A stretch of 45,687 nt of DNA. It comes from Flavobacteriales bacterium (GTDB taxonomy: Bacteria > Bacteroidota > Bacteroidia > Flavobacteriales_F > PHOS-HE28). The stretch is from NCBI GenBank assembly GCA_016713865.1, contig JADJOG010000026.1, positions 1 through 45,687 on the forward strand, in the 5' to 3' direction. Below the pieces are notes generated by a model. That model did not search any database and was not told where the DNA came from. It saw only the letters and a list, made by a program, of their open reading frames with translations. Positions 1 to 10,878 of this stretch are shown in pieces (within the stretch, counting starts at the first letter, position 1; each line of letters opens with the position of its first letter). Both the position numbers and the translations under genes were made by a program.

Positions 1-2010
1 GTCGCGGTCGTTGCCGTCGCCGGTGTAGATCACGTTGCCATCCATGTTCACATCCTCGAGGAAATAGCCGCTCACGGTAGCGGTGGGCGCGCTGCCTCCG
101 ATGCGGCTGAGGATGGGGTCGCGGTCGTTGCCCTGGCCCGTGTAGCGCAAGGTGCTGTTGCGATCAACATCGCCGGCGTAGAGGCACGTTGCGGCTTCCA
201 ATGGTCTTCAACGCATTCGCTCCGCCGTACATGGCCGCGCTGCCATTGCTCAGGTCTATGGAGACAGCGGTGCTCGTGAGCGCCACGGTGCCGGCGGTCA
301 TCACGCCCAAATGGTTGCGGTGGCGCACGGCCACATAGTATGAGCCGCTTGGCGCGCCGAAAGTGAGAGCGGCGCTGTTGTCCGCAGCCGATACGATATC
401 GCCATCGGCCTGGATGAGCGCGCTGCGCGTGGCCACCACATTGGTGGAGTTGGTGCTGCTTCGCAGTTCAACCACCACCCAATCGACGGGCGCGTTGTTG
501 CCGGTGGTGCTGAGCACCGTGGAGGTGGTGGTCTCGTTGCCACCGCCGCCCACATGCGCATAACCCAAGGTCGTGTATGGTTGTGAGAGCGGAATGTAAC
601 CGGCGGAGCGGAGGCCGGTATTCATCAAGGTGGTGCCGCTGTTGTACGGGCCTTCGAGGAAGGCTTTCACGCGCAGCGATACGGTGGGCGAGGCGCTTGC
701 ATCGAAGCCATCGAGCACGGTGAGGTTGTTGGCCGGATTCAGCCAATCGCGCATGCGCACGGTGGCACCGGCGCCATCCCACGCCGCGCTGAACTTGGCG
801 CAATCGGTGGGCACGCTGGTGGCGGTGGAGCATACCTGCGCGCCATCGTAGGCATGGCCCACCACGCGGTGGTTCTGATCGAAGAAGGGCGATCCGCTGC
901 TAACGGCCTGCATGAGGCCCTGTTCCCAATTCTGCCGCCAGCAAGGCACGCCGATCGCGTCGGTGAAGCTGGTGCAAGGGTCGTTGTTGAAGGCGATCTT
1001 CTTCACATCGTACATCGGATGCTGGATCATCACGGTGCTCTGCGGCACAGCGCCGCTGCGGTCCCAGCCCGCGTAGTAGGCATTGTAGCTCGCAGGTGGC
1101 GTGCTGCTCAATTCGGCCAGCACGAAATCGGTGTAGTAGTAGTTGGCGCGCAGGGTGGCTCCGGTGATCGTCTGCGTGGTGGGCCCGGTGCTGCCCACGC
1201 AGGTTGGGCTCTCGTAGTTGAAGTAGAACACGTATTGGTTCAGCGTGCTCGGGATGAAGCAGTGATTGGCGAAGTGCACATAAGGCTTGCGCGGCGATTG
1301 CGTGTTGTTCAGCAGCTTGGCCGTGCAGCCGTTGCCATCGGGCCGCAGGAACATCAGCACGGAGCGTTTCTCCACCTGCCAGGCGGCAGCCTCCGGGCAG
1401 ATCACGTTGATCTGGCAGGCCGCGCTCTGATAGCCGGGATTGTAGTCGCGGTTGATCTCCTCTGCATCGCGGAAGCGGAAAACGTCGAAGAGCCCGTGCG
1501 TGATGCTGGCCAAGCGCAGCTGTGGCTGTTGGCGGTGCAGGCCGCTGGTGCGGAACTCGATCACCACTTCATCGCCGGGAAGAACGGCGGTGGCCATGCT
1601 GCCATCGGGCGCGCGATTGCTGGCATCGAAGCCGCCGATGAACTGCTCTTCGCTGCATCGTACAGGAATACGCGGTCGCCTTCGTTCAGCTCCCAGCGAT
1701 CGAACTGCACGCTGATCATGGCCGCGCCGGGGCTGCGCAGGGCCAGGCGGCAGAGGAGGCCGCCTTCGGGATGAACATCCCAGCGCCCGCGCGCGAGCAC
1801 ATCGGCTTCGTGGAAACGCTGCACGCCGTAGCGGAATCCGTTCGGGCAAGTGGGTTCTTCGTGATCCGGCGGCGGACCGAGATCGATCACTTCCACCATG
1901 CCACGGTCCAAATCGGGCTGCAGCCATTCGGCCGGCTGGCCGCCATGACTGACTTGGGCTGTTGAGTATGCCGCCATGCCCAGGGCGGCCACCAACAAGG
2001 GGTATCGCAT
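1..2010 (-). CDS. Secreted lysyl-endopeptidase-like trypsin-family serine protease (partial, frameshifted)
   Basis: Starts with a signal peptide (MRYPLLVAALGMAAYSTAQ) and runs off the left edge. All three catalytic signatures of the chymotrypsin fold are visible: His in FANHCF, Asp in TDFVLAEL and Ser in SSGSPFFDQ, the last two resembling Achromobacter lysyl endopeptidase and its Bacteroidota relatives. Probable role is extracellular protein cleavage. After the protease domain comes a beta-rich region, and within the last 180 bases the reading frame contains two dockerin-like calcium-loop repeats, each with a DxNxDG-type loop followed by YTGxGNDRD. Frame breaks lie near 1658 (after FLYDAA, resuming at EEQFIGGFD) and near 185. 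A -7-like element sits 13 bases upstream of the start. The C-terminus, where a T9SS sorting domain would be expected, is outside the window. The protease call is strong; substrate preference is inferred. Confidence 0.8.
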
Positions 2011-2023
2011 CGTGAAATGTCCC

Positions 2024-2031
2024 GAAATGTA
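2024..2031 (-). promoter_or_regulatory. -7-like promoter element for the protease gene
   Basis: TACATTTC on the minus strand resembles the Bacteroidota -7 element TAnnTTTG and lies 13 bases before the protease ATG, in the short gap after the PorE-like gene. Confidence 0.35.
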
Positions 2032-2052
2032 ACCGCAGGAAGCCGGATTGGT

Positions 2053-4127
2053 TCAGCGCGCCACGATCACGAATTCCGTGCGCCTGTTCTTCGCGCGGCC
2101 TTCGGCCGTATCGTTCGAGGCCACGGGCTTGGTAGGGCCGAGGCCCTTGAAGCTCAGTCGGCCGGGCGCGATGCCTTTGCCCTGCAAGTAGCCCATCACG
2201 GTGAAAGCGCGATCGTTGCTCAGGGCCATGTTGTCGGCGAGCTGGCCCACATTGTCGGTATGGCCTTCGATTCGGATCTTGATCGTGGGGTTCTCCTTCA
2301 TGAAGGTGATGAGCTCATCGAGGATGTACTCGCTGCTTTTGGCGATCTCGGCGCTGTTCGTGCCGAACTTGATGTCGTTCACGCGGTAGCTCCGGTTCAC
2401 CTCGATCTTCTGCACGCTCATATCCACTTTGGCGACGCCCTGCCGAACGGTGTCCTCGATCGCGAAGCTGCGCGAGTCGAATACGTGCCCTTCCTTCTTC
2501 ACGGTGAGCACCACATCGCTGCCCGGCTTCAGGCGAAGCACGGCGGCGTATCGGCCATCGGTGCTATCGGCACGGAGCGTCTCGATCTTGCGCGTGTCCA
2601 TGTATTTCACCTCCACCTCGGCGCCGCGCACCAGCTGGCCTTTCTCGTCGCGCACTTGGCCCTTCACGATCAGGATCTCGTCGGGCCGCGCGTCGGCGGG
2701 CAGGTCGATGCTGAAGATGTCGAGCCCTCCATTGCCTTTGAAGCGGTTGCTGGCGAAGTAGGCCGACCGTCCATCCGCGCCCACGATCATGCCCTGCTCA
2801 TCGTGCTCGGTGTTGATGGGATGCCCGATGTTCCTTGGTTTTGCTCCAGGTGCCATCCTCGTTCAGCTTGCTGAAGAAGATGTCGTAGCCGCCGATGCTG
2901 CGATGCCCTTGGCCCTGCGCGTTCTGCCGCGCCGCGAAGTAGAGCGTGCGGCTGTCGCTGTGCATGAAGGGCGCCTTCTCGTCGCCTTCGGTGTTGATGC
3001 CTGGAACCGGGTTGGGCCGGGCTCCATTCGCCTTTCGCATCGCGCGTGCTGAAGAAGATGTCCATGCCGCGGCTGTTGGCGCGCGCGGTGGCGAAGTAGA
3101 TGGTGCGGCCATCGCCGCTGAGGCTCGGTTGGCTCTCCCAGGTATCGGTGCCGTTCACCTCAGCGGGCAAGAGGTCCAGTCCGTTCCACACGAATTCCTG
3201 GCCGCCGAAATCGAGGTTGAACTTGGTGTCGTAGTGCGAGCGATGCAGGTCGTAATTGCGGTAGCCGCGCGCATCGGCCGGGCCGCCCACGGTCACGAAC
3301 ATCTCCTTGTTGTTCACGCTGATGGTGAGGCCGCCATAACTGTCGCCGGTGTTGAAGGGCTCGTCGAGCGCCTCGCCAGCATCGAAGTCGCTCTTGATGT
3401 CGCTGCGCCGCGCCTGCACCAGTTCCTCGATGTCGCGCGCCACCAGATCGCCCTTGGCGCGCACTTGCCGCTTGCGGGTGAAGAGCAGCAGCTCGTTGTC
3501 GGGTGAGAGCATCGGCAGGTATTCATCGGCCGCGGTGTTCACGTTCGCCAGCGGCTTCGGGTTCAGCGGGGCGGTGTTGCGGTAGAAGTCCGTGTAGAAT
3601 TCCAGCTCGGGCATCACATCATCCACGTCCTTCTGCTGCTTGTCGTAGTTCTTGCTCACGCGCGCGGCATCCTCGCGCGGGAATCGCTGGAATGCAGCGA
3701 ATGCGCGCGCGGCCTCGGCGTAGCGGCCTTCGGCGTAGTGCATGGTGCCGAGCGTGTAGTGGAGGTCGCTGTGGTAATCGGGGCATTTGGCCAGCACGGC
3801 ATCGAGGTACTTGGTCGCTGGGGCGAATCCTTTGCCGCCCTCTTTGGCGATGCGGTAGGCCGAGATCCCAAGCGGAAGTTGCACTCCACGCATTCGCTAT
3901 CGATCTCCAACGTGCTCTTGAGCTTCGCGTGCCGCTGCATGGGATCCTTCGCATTGGAGGCCTCATCGAGCAGCTTCAGGATCTTTCTTGTCGGTGGGCT
4001 TGCCGCAGGGGTCATCGGCCTCCTGCGCCATCAGCGCGCTACCGCCCATCAACAGCACGATGAGCATGGTCACGCGCGCCCAACCACCAAGCCTCAACCT
4101 GCTCAACCCGCAACCTTCACTGATCAT
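2053..4127 (-). CDS. PorE-like TPR / PD40 propeller / CRD / OmpA-domain protein (frameshifted)
   Basis: After joining frames this is about 690 residues. The order is: signal region (MLIVLLMGGSALMAQ), TPR-like helices (KYLDAVLAKCPDYHSDLHYTL), a PD40/WD40-type propeller (SPDNELLLFTRKR, SGDGRTIYFATAR, IGGYDIFFSKL, GLDIFSIDL), a carboxypeptidase-regulatory-like domain (LIVKGQVRDEKGQLVRGAEV) and a C-terminal OmpA peptidoglycan-binding domain (IRIEGHTDNVG ... LSNDRA ... NRRTEF). This is the architecture of PorE, a peptidoglycan-associated T9SS component; many Bacteroidota paralogues share it, so a T9SS role is inferred. Frame breaks lie near 3985, 3868, 3020 and 2845. The chosen start overlaps the upstream AsmA-like stop as ATGA (4124-4127), suggesting coupling. 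A later ATG at 4067 would leave a shorter signal peptide lacking positive charge. No lipobox cysteine is apparent. Confidence 0.8.
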
Positions 4128-6970
4128 TTCACCGTTGTGTCCGTTTCCTCGGCCTTCTTCACCAGGTCATCACCCTTCTTGCGAGCGGCATCCACAACGG
4201 CATCGGCCTTCTTATCGGCTTCGGCAATGGCGCGCTGCTCAACTTTATCGGCCTCTTGTTTGGCCTTGTCGGCGGCGAGCTTGGCAGCGGCCCTCGCCAG
4301 CGGATTGGTCACTTGAGCCACTTGGTCGTCGGCGGCCTTGTACGCTTGCGACTTCACGTTGGCAGCCTCGCGGCGCGCATCGGCCTTCATCTGATCGGCT
4401 TGCTTCTGGGCCTCCGCCACCAAGCGGTCGCGCTCGGCTTTGGCGTCGGCGATCAGTTCCTCTTTCTTCTTGCCGATCTCTTGATTCACGGTCTCCTTCA
4501 CCTGTGTCACCACCGCTTCCTTCACGCTGGTGGTGCCGCCGGCGAACACGGGCTTCACCACGGGCTTGGTGATGGTGCCGGTGATCTTGATGGTGGCATC
4601 GAGTTCTTTGGGCACTTGGAAATCGCTGCCGATGGTGCTGTTCGCTTTTCCGAGCAATCCACCCACGGCCTGCGCCGCGCCGCTGCCGAACATGTCCGTG
4701 GGGATCTTCGACTTCATGTCGTAGTCGATGTCCTGCTGCGCGAATCCGGTGCTGCCGCTCACGTTGCTCTGCACGCGATCGATCTTCACGTTGAAGGGCT
4801 TCACCACCATGCGGCCGTCCTTGAACTCGTAGCTGAAGGTGACATCCTGGAAGCGCGTGTTCTCGATCTGCTGGATCTTCAGCGCCTTCGCCAGGTCAAC
4901 CAGCGGCTGGAATCCGTCCACCTGCACGTTGCGCGTGACCAAGGTGCCTTCGCCGATCAAGGTGTTCAGGTCGGCTTCCATCTTCTCGTTCAACCGCGCT
5001 TTCATATCGAGCTTGGTGCTGAAGGCTCCCTTGCAAGTCTTGGCGATGGGCGCCACTTTCTGCACGAGGTCCACATAGGTCACGGTCTGCTGGATGTCGA
5101 GGTCGCGTACATCGTAGCGCAGATCGATGTCGGCGCCTTTACTGTCCTTGGCGTAGTAACCGCCTGCCATGGTTATGCTGCCTCCGAAGAGATTGAAGAA
5201 GACATCCTTCAGATCGACGCGCTGATCATGGATGCGCATGCCGCCACGTACGTTGGTGAGGTTCATCTGGTCGTAGATCACCTCTTTCACCGAGAGGCCC
5301 ATGCGTAAGTCGATGTTGCCCGGCACTTCGATCACGCTGAGCGACGAGCTGTCGGCTGGTGCGCTGCCGGCGGCAGGAGCAGGATCGCTGGGACCCATGA
5401 GCTCGTTCAGGTCGAATTTATCGGCCGCGAGATCGAAGCTTCCGGTGAGCGTGCTGTCGCGCAGCCACCAGGCGATGTAATTATCCATGCGGCCCTTGGC
5501 CTGTATGCTGCTGCCGCCAACGCTTCCATCGAAGCTGGTGAGCGAGAGGTAGCGTGGGCTGAAGTCGAAATAGAGGCTGTTGATGCCCACATCGTAGGGC
5601 AAGGAGTCTGTGCTGTACTTCATGCCGAGCAGGATCAGCTTGCCATCGGCTTGGAATTGCTCGTATCGCTGGGCTTCCACAGCGCTCATCGCGCCTTTCA
5701 TGCGGACATCGGCGGTCACGCGGCCGGTGAGGTCCTCGCCGGGCATGGGCACCACTTGCTTCACGCTGGCGAGATCGAGGTTGGCTTTCAACTCGGCATC
5801 CACGTTGGGGTCGCTGATGGGCTTGGTCATGTGCAGTCGCGCTTCCACCGGATTGCCGGCCATCTTCATTGCGAAGCGCTTCAGGTCAACGATGGTGCCA
5901 TCGAGGTCCTTGCCGCTGGGGCTGCTCACCTTGAGGTCCACATAGATGTCATCGACCGAAGCGGGCAGATCAGGGTACTTGAAGCGGCCGTTATCCACTT
6001 CGACCGTGAGTCCGAAGCCGGGCATGCTCGTATCGCTCTGCGTTCCTTTCACATAGCCGCTGAAGCCGGCCTTGCCGCTCAATTGCACACCATTCAGGTC
6101 GCTGGCGAAGTCTGCTGGCACTAGCGAGAGCAATGTGCCGAAGTCGGTCTTCTTCGCGTTCCAGGTGATGTCCATGTCGATAGGGTCGCCGGGCATGGCC
6201 ACGAATCCATCGAAGCCGAGCACGAGGTCGTTCACTGTTACTTCGTTCTCCGAGAAGGTGAACCGCATGTTGGGCATGTCCATGTCCAGGTCAGCCTTGA
6301 TGTCAACCTTCACATTGCGCAGGTACTTCAAGCCATCGAATACCACATTCACGGTGTCGGCGTGCGTGGTGGTCTTCAGCTTAAAGAGGTCCTGCGTGAA
6401 GTCGCCGCTGCCTTTGTGGTCGAGGCCAAGCAGGTCCATGTAATAGGGGAGTGAGGCATCGTCATAGACCACCCGCGCATCCTCGATCCAGTATTCCTGC
6501 AGGCCTATGTCGAATTTCGATGCGGTTGTGTCGGCAGGAGTTGGGTCCGTTACCGCAAGCGTGTCGGCCTTGGCGATGTCCCAGTTCGCGCGGCCATCAG
6601 CATGCACCTTCACATGGATGTTCGGCTTGTTCAGCCCGATGCGTTTGATGTCGATGCGGTCGCCGAACACGCTCTTGATATCGACCGTGGCCATGAGCTT
6701 GCCGATGCGGGCCAGCTCGATGCCCTCGAATGGCGCATGGTTCACCACGCTCACGTCGTTGATTTCGACGGTGAGGTCGGGAAAGCTCTTGAAGATGGTG
6801 ATGTCCCATTCGCCCCAATTCACCGTCGCGTTCAGGCTCTTGTTCACCTCGTCCTTCACCGCCGCTTCAATCTTATCCTTGAAGAGGATGGGGATGAGCA
6901 CCGCTGCTGCGAGTAGCAGGACGATGAGGATGCCGAGAGAGAGTACGATGCGTTTGGTCCACTTCTTCAT
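4124..6970 (-). CDS. AsmA-like membrane-anchored envelope protein
   Basis: 948 residues and intact, starting at MKKWTKRIVLSLGILIV; a 16-residue upstream extension is possible but lies beyond the signal anchor. One N-terminal transmembrane helix (about residues 6-30) precedes a long periplasmic beta-rich region typical of AsmA/YhdP-type proteins: IFKSFPDLTVEINDVSV, the PNIHVKVHADGRANWDI motif near the N-terminus, and repeated DLR/DVDIK strands. These proteins belong to the repeating-beta-groove superfamily associated with outer-membrane lipid transport and assembly. The last about 130 residues are an Ala/Lys/Glu-rich coiled coil (KAERDRLVAEAQKQADQMK), unusual as a tail on AsmA proteins. The stop overlaps the next gene's ATG. 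Family assignment is strong; substrate is unknown. Confidence 0.8.
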   Translation of the reverse strand: MKKWTKRIVLSLGILIVLLLAAAVLIPILFKDKIEAAVKDEVNKSLNATVNWGEWDITIFKSFPDLTVEINDVSVVNHAPFEGIELARIGKLMATVDIKSVFGDRIDIKRIGLNKPNIHVKVHADGRANWDIAKADTLAVTDPTPADTTASKFDIGLQEYWIEDARVVYDDASLPYYMDLLGLDHKGSGDFTQDLFKLKTTTHADTVNVVFDGLKYLRNVKVDIKADLDMDMPNMRFTFSENEVTVNDLVLGFDGFVAMPGDPIDMDITWNAKKTDFGTLLSLVPADFASDLNGVQLSGKAGFSGYVKGTQSDTSMPGFGLTVEVDNGRFKYPDLPASVDDIYVDLKVSSPSGKDLDGTIVDLKRFAMKMAGNPVEARLHMTKPISDPNVDAELKANLDLASVKQVVPMPGEDLTGRVTADVRMKGAMSAVEAQRYEQFQADGKLILLGMKYSTDSLPYDVGINSLYFDFSPRYLSLTSFDGSVGGSSIQAKGRMDNYIAWWLRDSTLTGSFDLAADKFDLNELMGPSDPAPAAGSAPADSSSLSVIEVPGNIDLRMGLSVKEVIYDQMNLTNVRGGMRIHDQRVDLKDVFFNLFGGSITMAGGYYAKDSKGADIDLRYDVRDLDIQQTVTYVDLVQKVAPIAKTCKGAFSTKLDMKARLNEKMEADLNTLIGEGTLVTRNVQVDGFQPLVDLAKALKIQQIENTRFQDVTFSYEFKDGRMVVKPFNVKIDRVQSNVSGSTGFAQQDIDYDMKSKIPTDMFGSGAAQAVGGLLGKANSTIGSDFQVPKELDATIKITGTITKPVVKPVFAGGTTSVKEAVVTQVKETVNQEIGKKKEELIADAKAERDRLVAEAQKQADQMKADARREAANVKSQAYKAADDQVAQVTNPLARAAAKLAADKAKQEADKVEQRAIAEADKKADAVVDAARKKGDDLVKKAEETDTTVK

Positions 6971-7008
6971 GTGAGATGCATTGCCGTTTGGTGCTGGTCG
7001 AAGCGGCG

Positions 7009-7016
7009 CAAAGATC
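7009..7016 (-). promoter_or_regulatory. -7-like promoter element for the AsmA/PorE-like pair
   Basis: GATCTTTG on the minus strand matches TAnnTTTG except at the first base and is followed by GCGCCGC. It lies 39 bases before the AsmA-like ATG, just downstream of the symporter gene. Confidence 0.35.
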
Positions 7017-7085
7017 ATTCCTGCGCGGCCGCTTGCCCCGGGGCCTGCGGCAGGCCATTCTCTACCTGCGCCTGTTGATGGAGGA

Positions 7086-8497
7086 TCAGGCGCCCTTCTC
7101 CTGGAAGAGCTTCTCGCCTTCGCCGTGGGCCACTACGCTGCACACGGCGGCATCACCGGTGATGTTCACCACCGTGCGGCACATATCGAGTGGACGGTCA
7201 ACGGTGAAGATGATGGCCACCCAGGCCGGATCGAGGCCCAGGCTGGAGAGCACCACCACCAGCAGCATGAGGCCCGCGCTGGGTATGGCCGCCGCGCCAA
7301 TGCTCGCCAGTGTGGCGGTGAGCACGATGCTGAGCTGCTGCATGAAGGTGAGGTCGACCATATGCAACTGCGCCAGGAACACAACGGCCACGGCTTGCAG
7401 CAAGCTGGTGCCATCCATGTTCACGGTGGCGCCTACAGGCAGCACGAAGCTGGCGGTGGCCTTGCTCACGCCGATGTTCTCTTCGACGCAGCGGATGGTG
7501 GCGGGCAGTGTGGCAGCGCTGCTGCTGGTGCTGAAGGCGAGGAGCTGCGCGGGGCTCATTGCCTTCAGGAAGCGGCGGAACACGTTGCGGCGCATCAGCG
7601 CGGTCATCAATGCGGGATAGATCACGAAGACCACGAGGGCAAGACCGAGCACCACGGTGATCATGTAGCCGGCCAGGCCCTTGAAGAGTTCGGCCACCGC
7701 GCCGGGATCATCGCCGGCCATGCGCGCCACCACGCCGGTCATCAGCGCGAATACGAAGTAGGGCGCGGCCTTCATCACCACATCCACCATCTTCATGAAG
7801 ACGTCGTTGCAGCCGTTCATGAAGGCGCTCACCGGTCCGGCGCGGTCGGGCGGGATCAGCAGCAGCATGATGCCGAAGAAGATGGCGAAGAAGATCACCT
7901 GCAGCATCAGCGTGTTGTTGAAGCTGAGGAAGATGTTGCTCGGCACGATGTCCACCAGGAATTGCAGCGGCCCTTGCTTCTTGGTCTGCACATTGGCGCC
8001 GGCCTTGGCCCAGTCATTGGGCTCACTGGTGCCGCGCACGGCCGCGATGGAATCGCGCAGCGCTGCATTGGCGGGTTCGCAGCTCAGGCAGCGGCCATCC
8101 AGCGGGCGTTGCACATGCGCGGTCTCCTGCACCCACAATTCGTAGTTGATGCGATTGGCCACGCGTTTCTGCTCGCTGCCCCAAGTGCCTGGGCTCAGCA
8201 GATTCACGACCAGCAGGCCCACGCCAACGGCCATCACCGTGGTGGCGAGATAGATGCCCAGCGTGCGGAATCGAGACGGCCCAGCCGCGTCACTTCGCCC
8301 ATGCCGGCCACGCCGGTGATGATGCTGAAGAGCACCAGCGGCACGGCGATCAGCTTCAGTAAGTTGATGAAGATGTCGCCGAAAGGCGCGACCCAATCGA
8401 GGTTGAAACGGCTCCAGCCCAAGTGGCTGCTGAGGATGGCGTAGGCCACGCCGGCCGCCATGCCGATGACGATGCGCGCGGGCAGGGTGAGCTTCAT
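7086..8497 (-). CDS. Dicarboxylate/amino acid:cation symporter (DAACS family)
   Basis: About 470 residues after correcting one frame break near 8272 (VTRLGRL to FRTLGIYLATT). It begins MKLTLPARIVIGMAAGVAYAIL, with the usual hydrophobic N-terminal helices. The family signatures are clear: the serine-rich re-entrant loop SSSAATLP, the substrate/Na+ motif NMDGT, and a final amphipathic region RPLDMCRTVVNITGDAA. It should couple uptake of glutamate, aspartate or C4-dicarboxylates to Na+ or H+ at the inner membrane. A periplasmic insert containing two cysteines (GRCLSCEPAN) lies between early helices and is longer than in GltP. It starts 30 bases after the exporter's stop, so the two may be cotranscribed. 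The exact substrate cannot be told. Confidence 0.88.
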
Positions 8498-8527
8498 GCC
8501 GCCAAGATGCGCATTCGGTCGATGCGA

Positions 8528-10806
8528 TCAGCTCTTGGTCTTGCGCGCGAGCAGCGCCACCAAGGCGGGCATCAGCAGCAGTTCAGCCACGAAGGCGAAA
8601 GCCAAGGTGCACGTGACCAGGATGCCCGTGTAGCGGATGCTCGCGAACCGGAGAGGCCCAGCAGCAGGAAGCCGGAGAGCAGCATCAGGTTGGTCACCGT
8701 TACCGCCTTGCCGGTGCGGATGTAGGTGCGCCGCAGCGCGAATGCCGGCGATCGCCCTTCGCGCAGGTTCTGGCGCAATGAAGCGAGCATGTGTATGGTG
8801 TCGTCCTCCGCGATCCCGAAGGCGATGCTGAAGATGATGGCGGTGCCCACCTTCAGGTCGATGCCCAATGCGCCCATGACGCCCGCGATGAAGATCAGCG
8901 GCAGCAGGTTGGGCAGCAGCGATACCAGCACCATGCGCCAATCGCGGAAGAACCAGAGCATGATCAGCGCCGTGAGGCCCACCGCGAGGGCCATGCCGCG
9001 CATGAGCTGCGCGCTCAAGGTGGCATTGTTGCGATCGATTAGGAAGGCCATGCCGGTCTGGTGGAAACGCACGATGCCCGGTGGCACTTCAGCGGCGATG
9101 AAGGCATCGAGCGCGGCGTTCTTGCCCGCATGAACGAGGCCGCCTTCATCGACCATGCGGCCACTGATCCGCGCACGGGTTCCATCGTCGGTGACGATGG
9201 CGCCTAATAATTGCTTGCCCAAGAGCCTGGCGCGCTTGGCCAAGCGCGCGCATTCGGCACTGTCATCGGGCAGCCGGTAGTAGGCCGCATTGCCACCGTT
9301 GAAGGCTTTGTTCAAGCTGCGCATCACCGTTACCGGCGAACTGATGCCATCGACGCCGTAGTCCGCATCGATGTGGTCCTGCACCTGCTCGATGGCGCGC
9401 AGCGATTCCAGTTCCCAGATGCTCCGACCTTTCTCGGCCTCGATTTCCATCTCGAAGGGCCGCACTCCGCCGAATGCCTCCTCGAACCAGAGGAAGCCAT
9501 TCTTCAACGGATCGCTGTCGGGCAGGTCTTCCAGCAGGTAGTTGTTCACCTTGATCCGTGAGGCCGCACCGGCACTGATCACGCCCAAGGCAAGGAAGCC
9601 GATGAGGATGCGGCGCCTGTGGCGGATGGTCCAGCGGAAGAGGCCCGGCAGCCGCTTATCCCATGGTGATGGCTTCGTGGCCAATGGCAGGAGCTTCATG
9701 GGATCGGTGATCACCAGCAGCGCGGGCAGCATCACGAAAGCGAGCGCGAAGCACATGAGCACGCCCATGGCGGTGTACAGGCCGAATTCCTGCAAGGGAG
9801 GTATGCTCGCTGTGCCCAGCGTGGCGAAGCCGATGCCGCTCGTGACGGCCGTGAGGAAGGTGGGCAGGCCTACTTCGTGATAGGTGAGCGCGATGGCTCG
9901 TGTGCGCGGCACGCCGCGACGGATCTCGTCCAGGTAGCATTCGAGGATGTGCACCACATCGCTCATGCCCACCACGAAGAGTATCGTGGGCAACAGCATG
10001 GTGAGGATGCCCAGCGGTTTGCCTAGCATGGTCATGAGGCCCACTTGCCAGAGGATCGCGAGTCCCACCACGGCAATGGGCATCCACATGCCGCGCACGC
10101 TGCGGAAGCCCACCCAGAGGAAAACCGCCAGCAAGGCGATGGATGCAGCGAGGAAGAAGAGGGTCTCCTTCACCATGACAGTGATGTAATGGTCCTGCCC
10201 CACGATCCGGCCCACCATGCGGGCATCGGGGAAACCGGTTTCGGCGAGCGCTTGGCGCACATCGCTCAGGAGGCTGTCGCATTTCAGCTTGCTCAAGGCG
10301 GGCTCGGCATTCAGCGCCACGAGCATGGCGCGGCCGTCCTTGCTGAAGAAGAAGTCGCGCACGCGCGGATCGGCCCAGATGCGCGCTGAATCGATGGGCA
10401 ATAGCGAGTCTTCGCTGAAGCGCAAGTAGGGCCGCTCGAAGACGCCCAGCGGCGTGAGCACCGGTTCACTGAGCCGTGTGGGCGAGAGCACCTTCAGCAC
10501 CAGTGGCAGGCGTTCGAGGCGCGAGGCCAGGGAGTCGGCGCGCGTGAGCAGCTCAGAGCTGAACAGCGGCTGGCCCTCGATGGCGATCAGCAGGAAATCA
10601 TTGTCGAAGCCGAAGCGCTCGCGGAAGGCGAGGTAGCGGTCGAGCTCGGGATCATCGCTCGGGAAGAACTTCTCGAAATCGTAATCGACGCGAACGGCGC
10701 GCAGGGCGAAGGCGAAGCCCGAGGAGATGAGCAGGATGGCGGCGATGGCGGCCCATGCGTTTCGCCGCGTGAGCAGCCGTTCGATCCTTTGAATGCGCGA
10801 TTCCAT
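8528..10806 (-). CDS. MMPL/RND-superfamily exporter
   Basis: About 759 residues. The start at MESRIQRIERLLTRRNAW precedes the first transmembrane helix; upstream in-frame sequence lies in the divergent promoter region. The layout is the duplicated RND plan: TM1, a large periplasmic domain (VDYDFEKFFPSDDPELDRYL), a five-to-six helix bundle carrying GMSDVVHILECYLDEIRRG, TM7, a second periplasmic domain, then a second bundle with FGIAEDDTIHMLASLRQNL. Those acidic TM4/TM10-type motifs match the hopanoid/lipid-type RND exporters (HpnN/MmpL-like). A frame break near 8645 separates LLLGLSG from the final helix (FASIRYTGILVTCTLAFAF). It probably moves a lipid or hydrophobic molecule by proton motive force; the cargo is unknown. 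Confidence 0.85.
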
Positions 10807-10833
10807 CAACAGCAGCCGGTCGATGCCGGGCGG

Positions 10834-10841
10834 CAAAGGTG
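10834..10841 (-). promoter_or_regulatory. -7-like promoter element for the MMPL exporter
   Basis: CACCTTTG followed by CCGCCC on the minus strand differs from TAnnTTTG only at the first base. It lies 27 bases before the exporter ATG, in the 72-base divergent gap shared with the WG-repeat gene. Confidence 0.35.
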
Positions 10842-10865
10842 GAACCGCGCGGCTGATGGCCCCGG

Positions 10866-10873
10866 TAATTTCG
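10866..10873 (+). promoter_or_regulatory. -7-like promoter element for the WG-repeat gene
   Basis: TAATTTCG followed by CGCCG and then directly the ATG. Only five bases separate the element from the start codon, implying an almost leaderless transcript. Confidence 0.45.
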
Positions 10874-10878
10874 CGCCG

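Noticed and set aside
854..2874. Plus-strand ORFs of 306 and 285 residues opposite the protease and OmpA genes
   Set aside because: High-GC antisense shadows rich in Ala, His and Arg; no family motifs.
4256..5308. Plus-strand 350-residue ORF opposite the AsmA-like gene
   Set aside because: His/Leu-rich antisense shadow of an intact 948-residue gene.
6981..8444. Plus-strand 487-residue His/Gly-rich ORF opposite the symporter
   Set aside because: It is a mirror of the symporter coding strand: low-complexity, no motifs, and the minus strand has full DAACS signatures.
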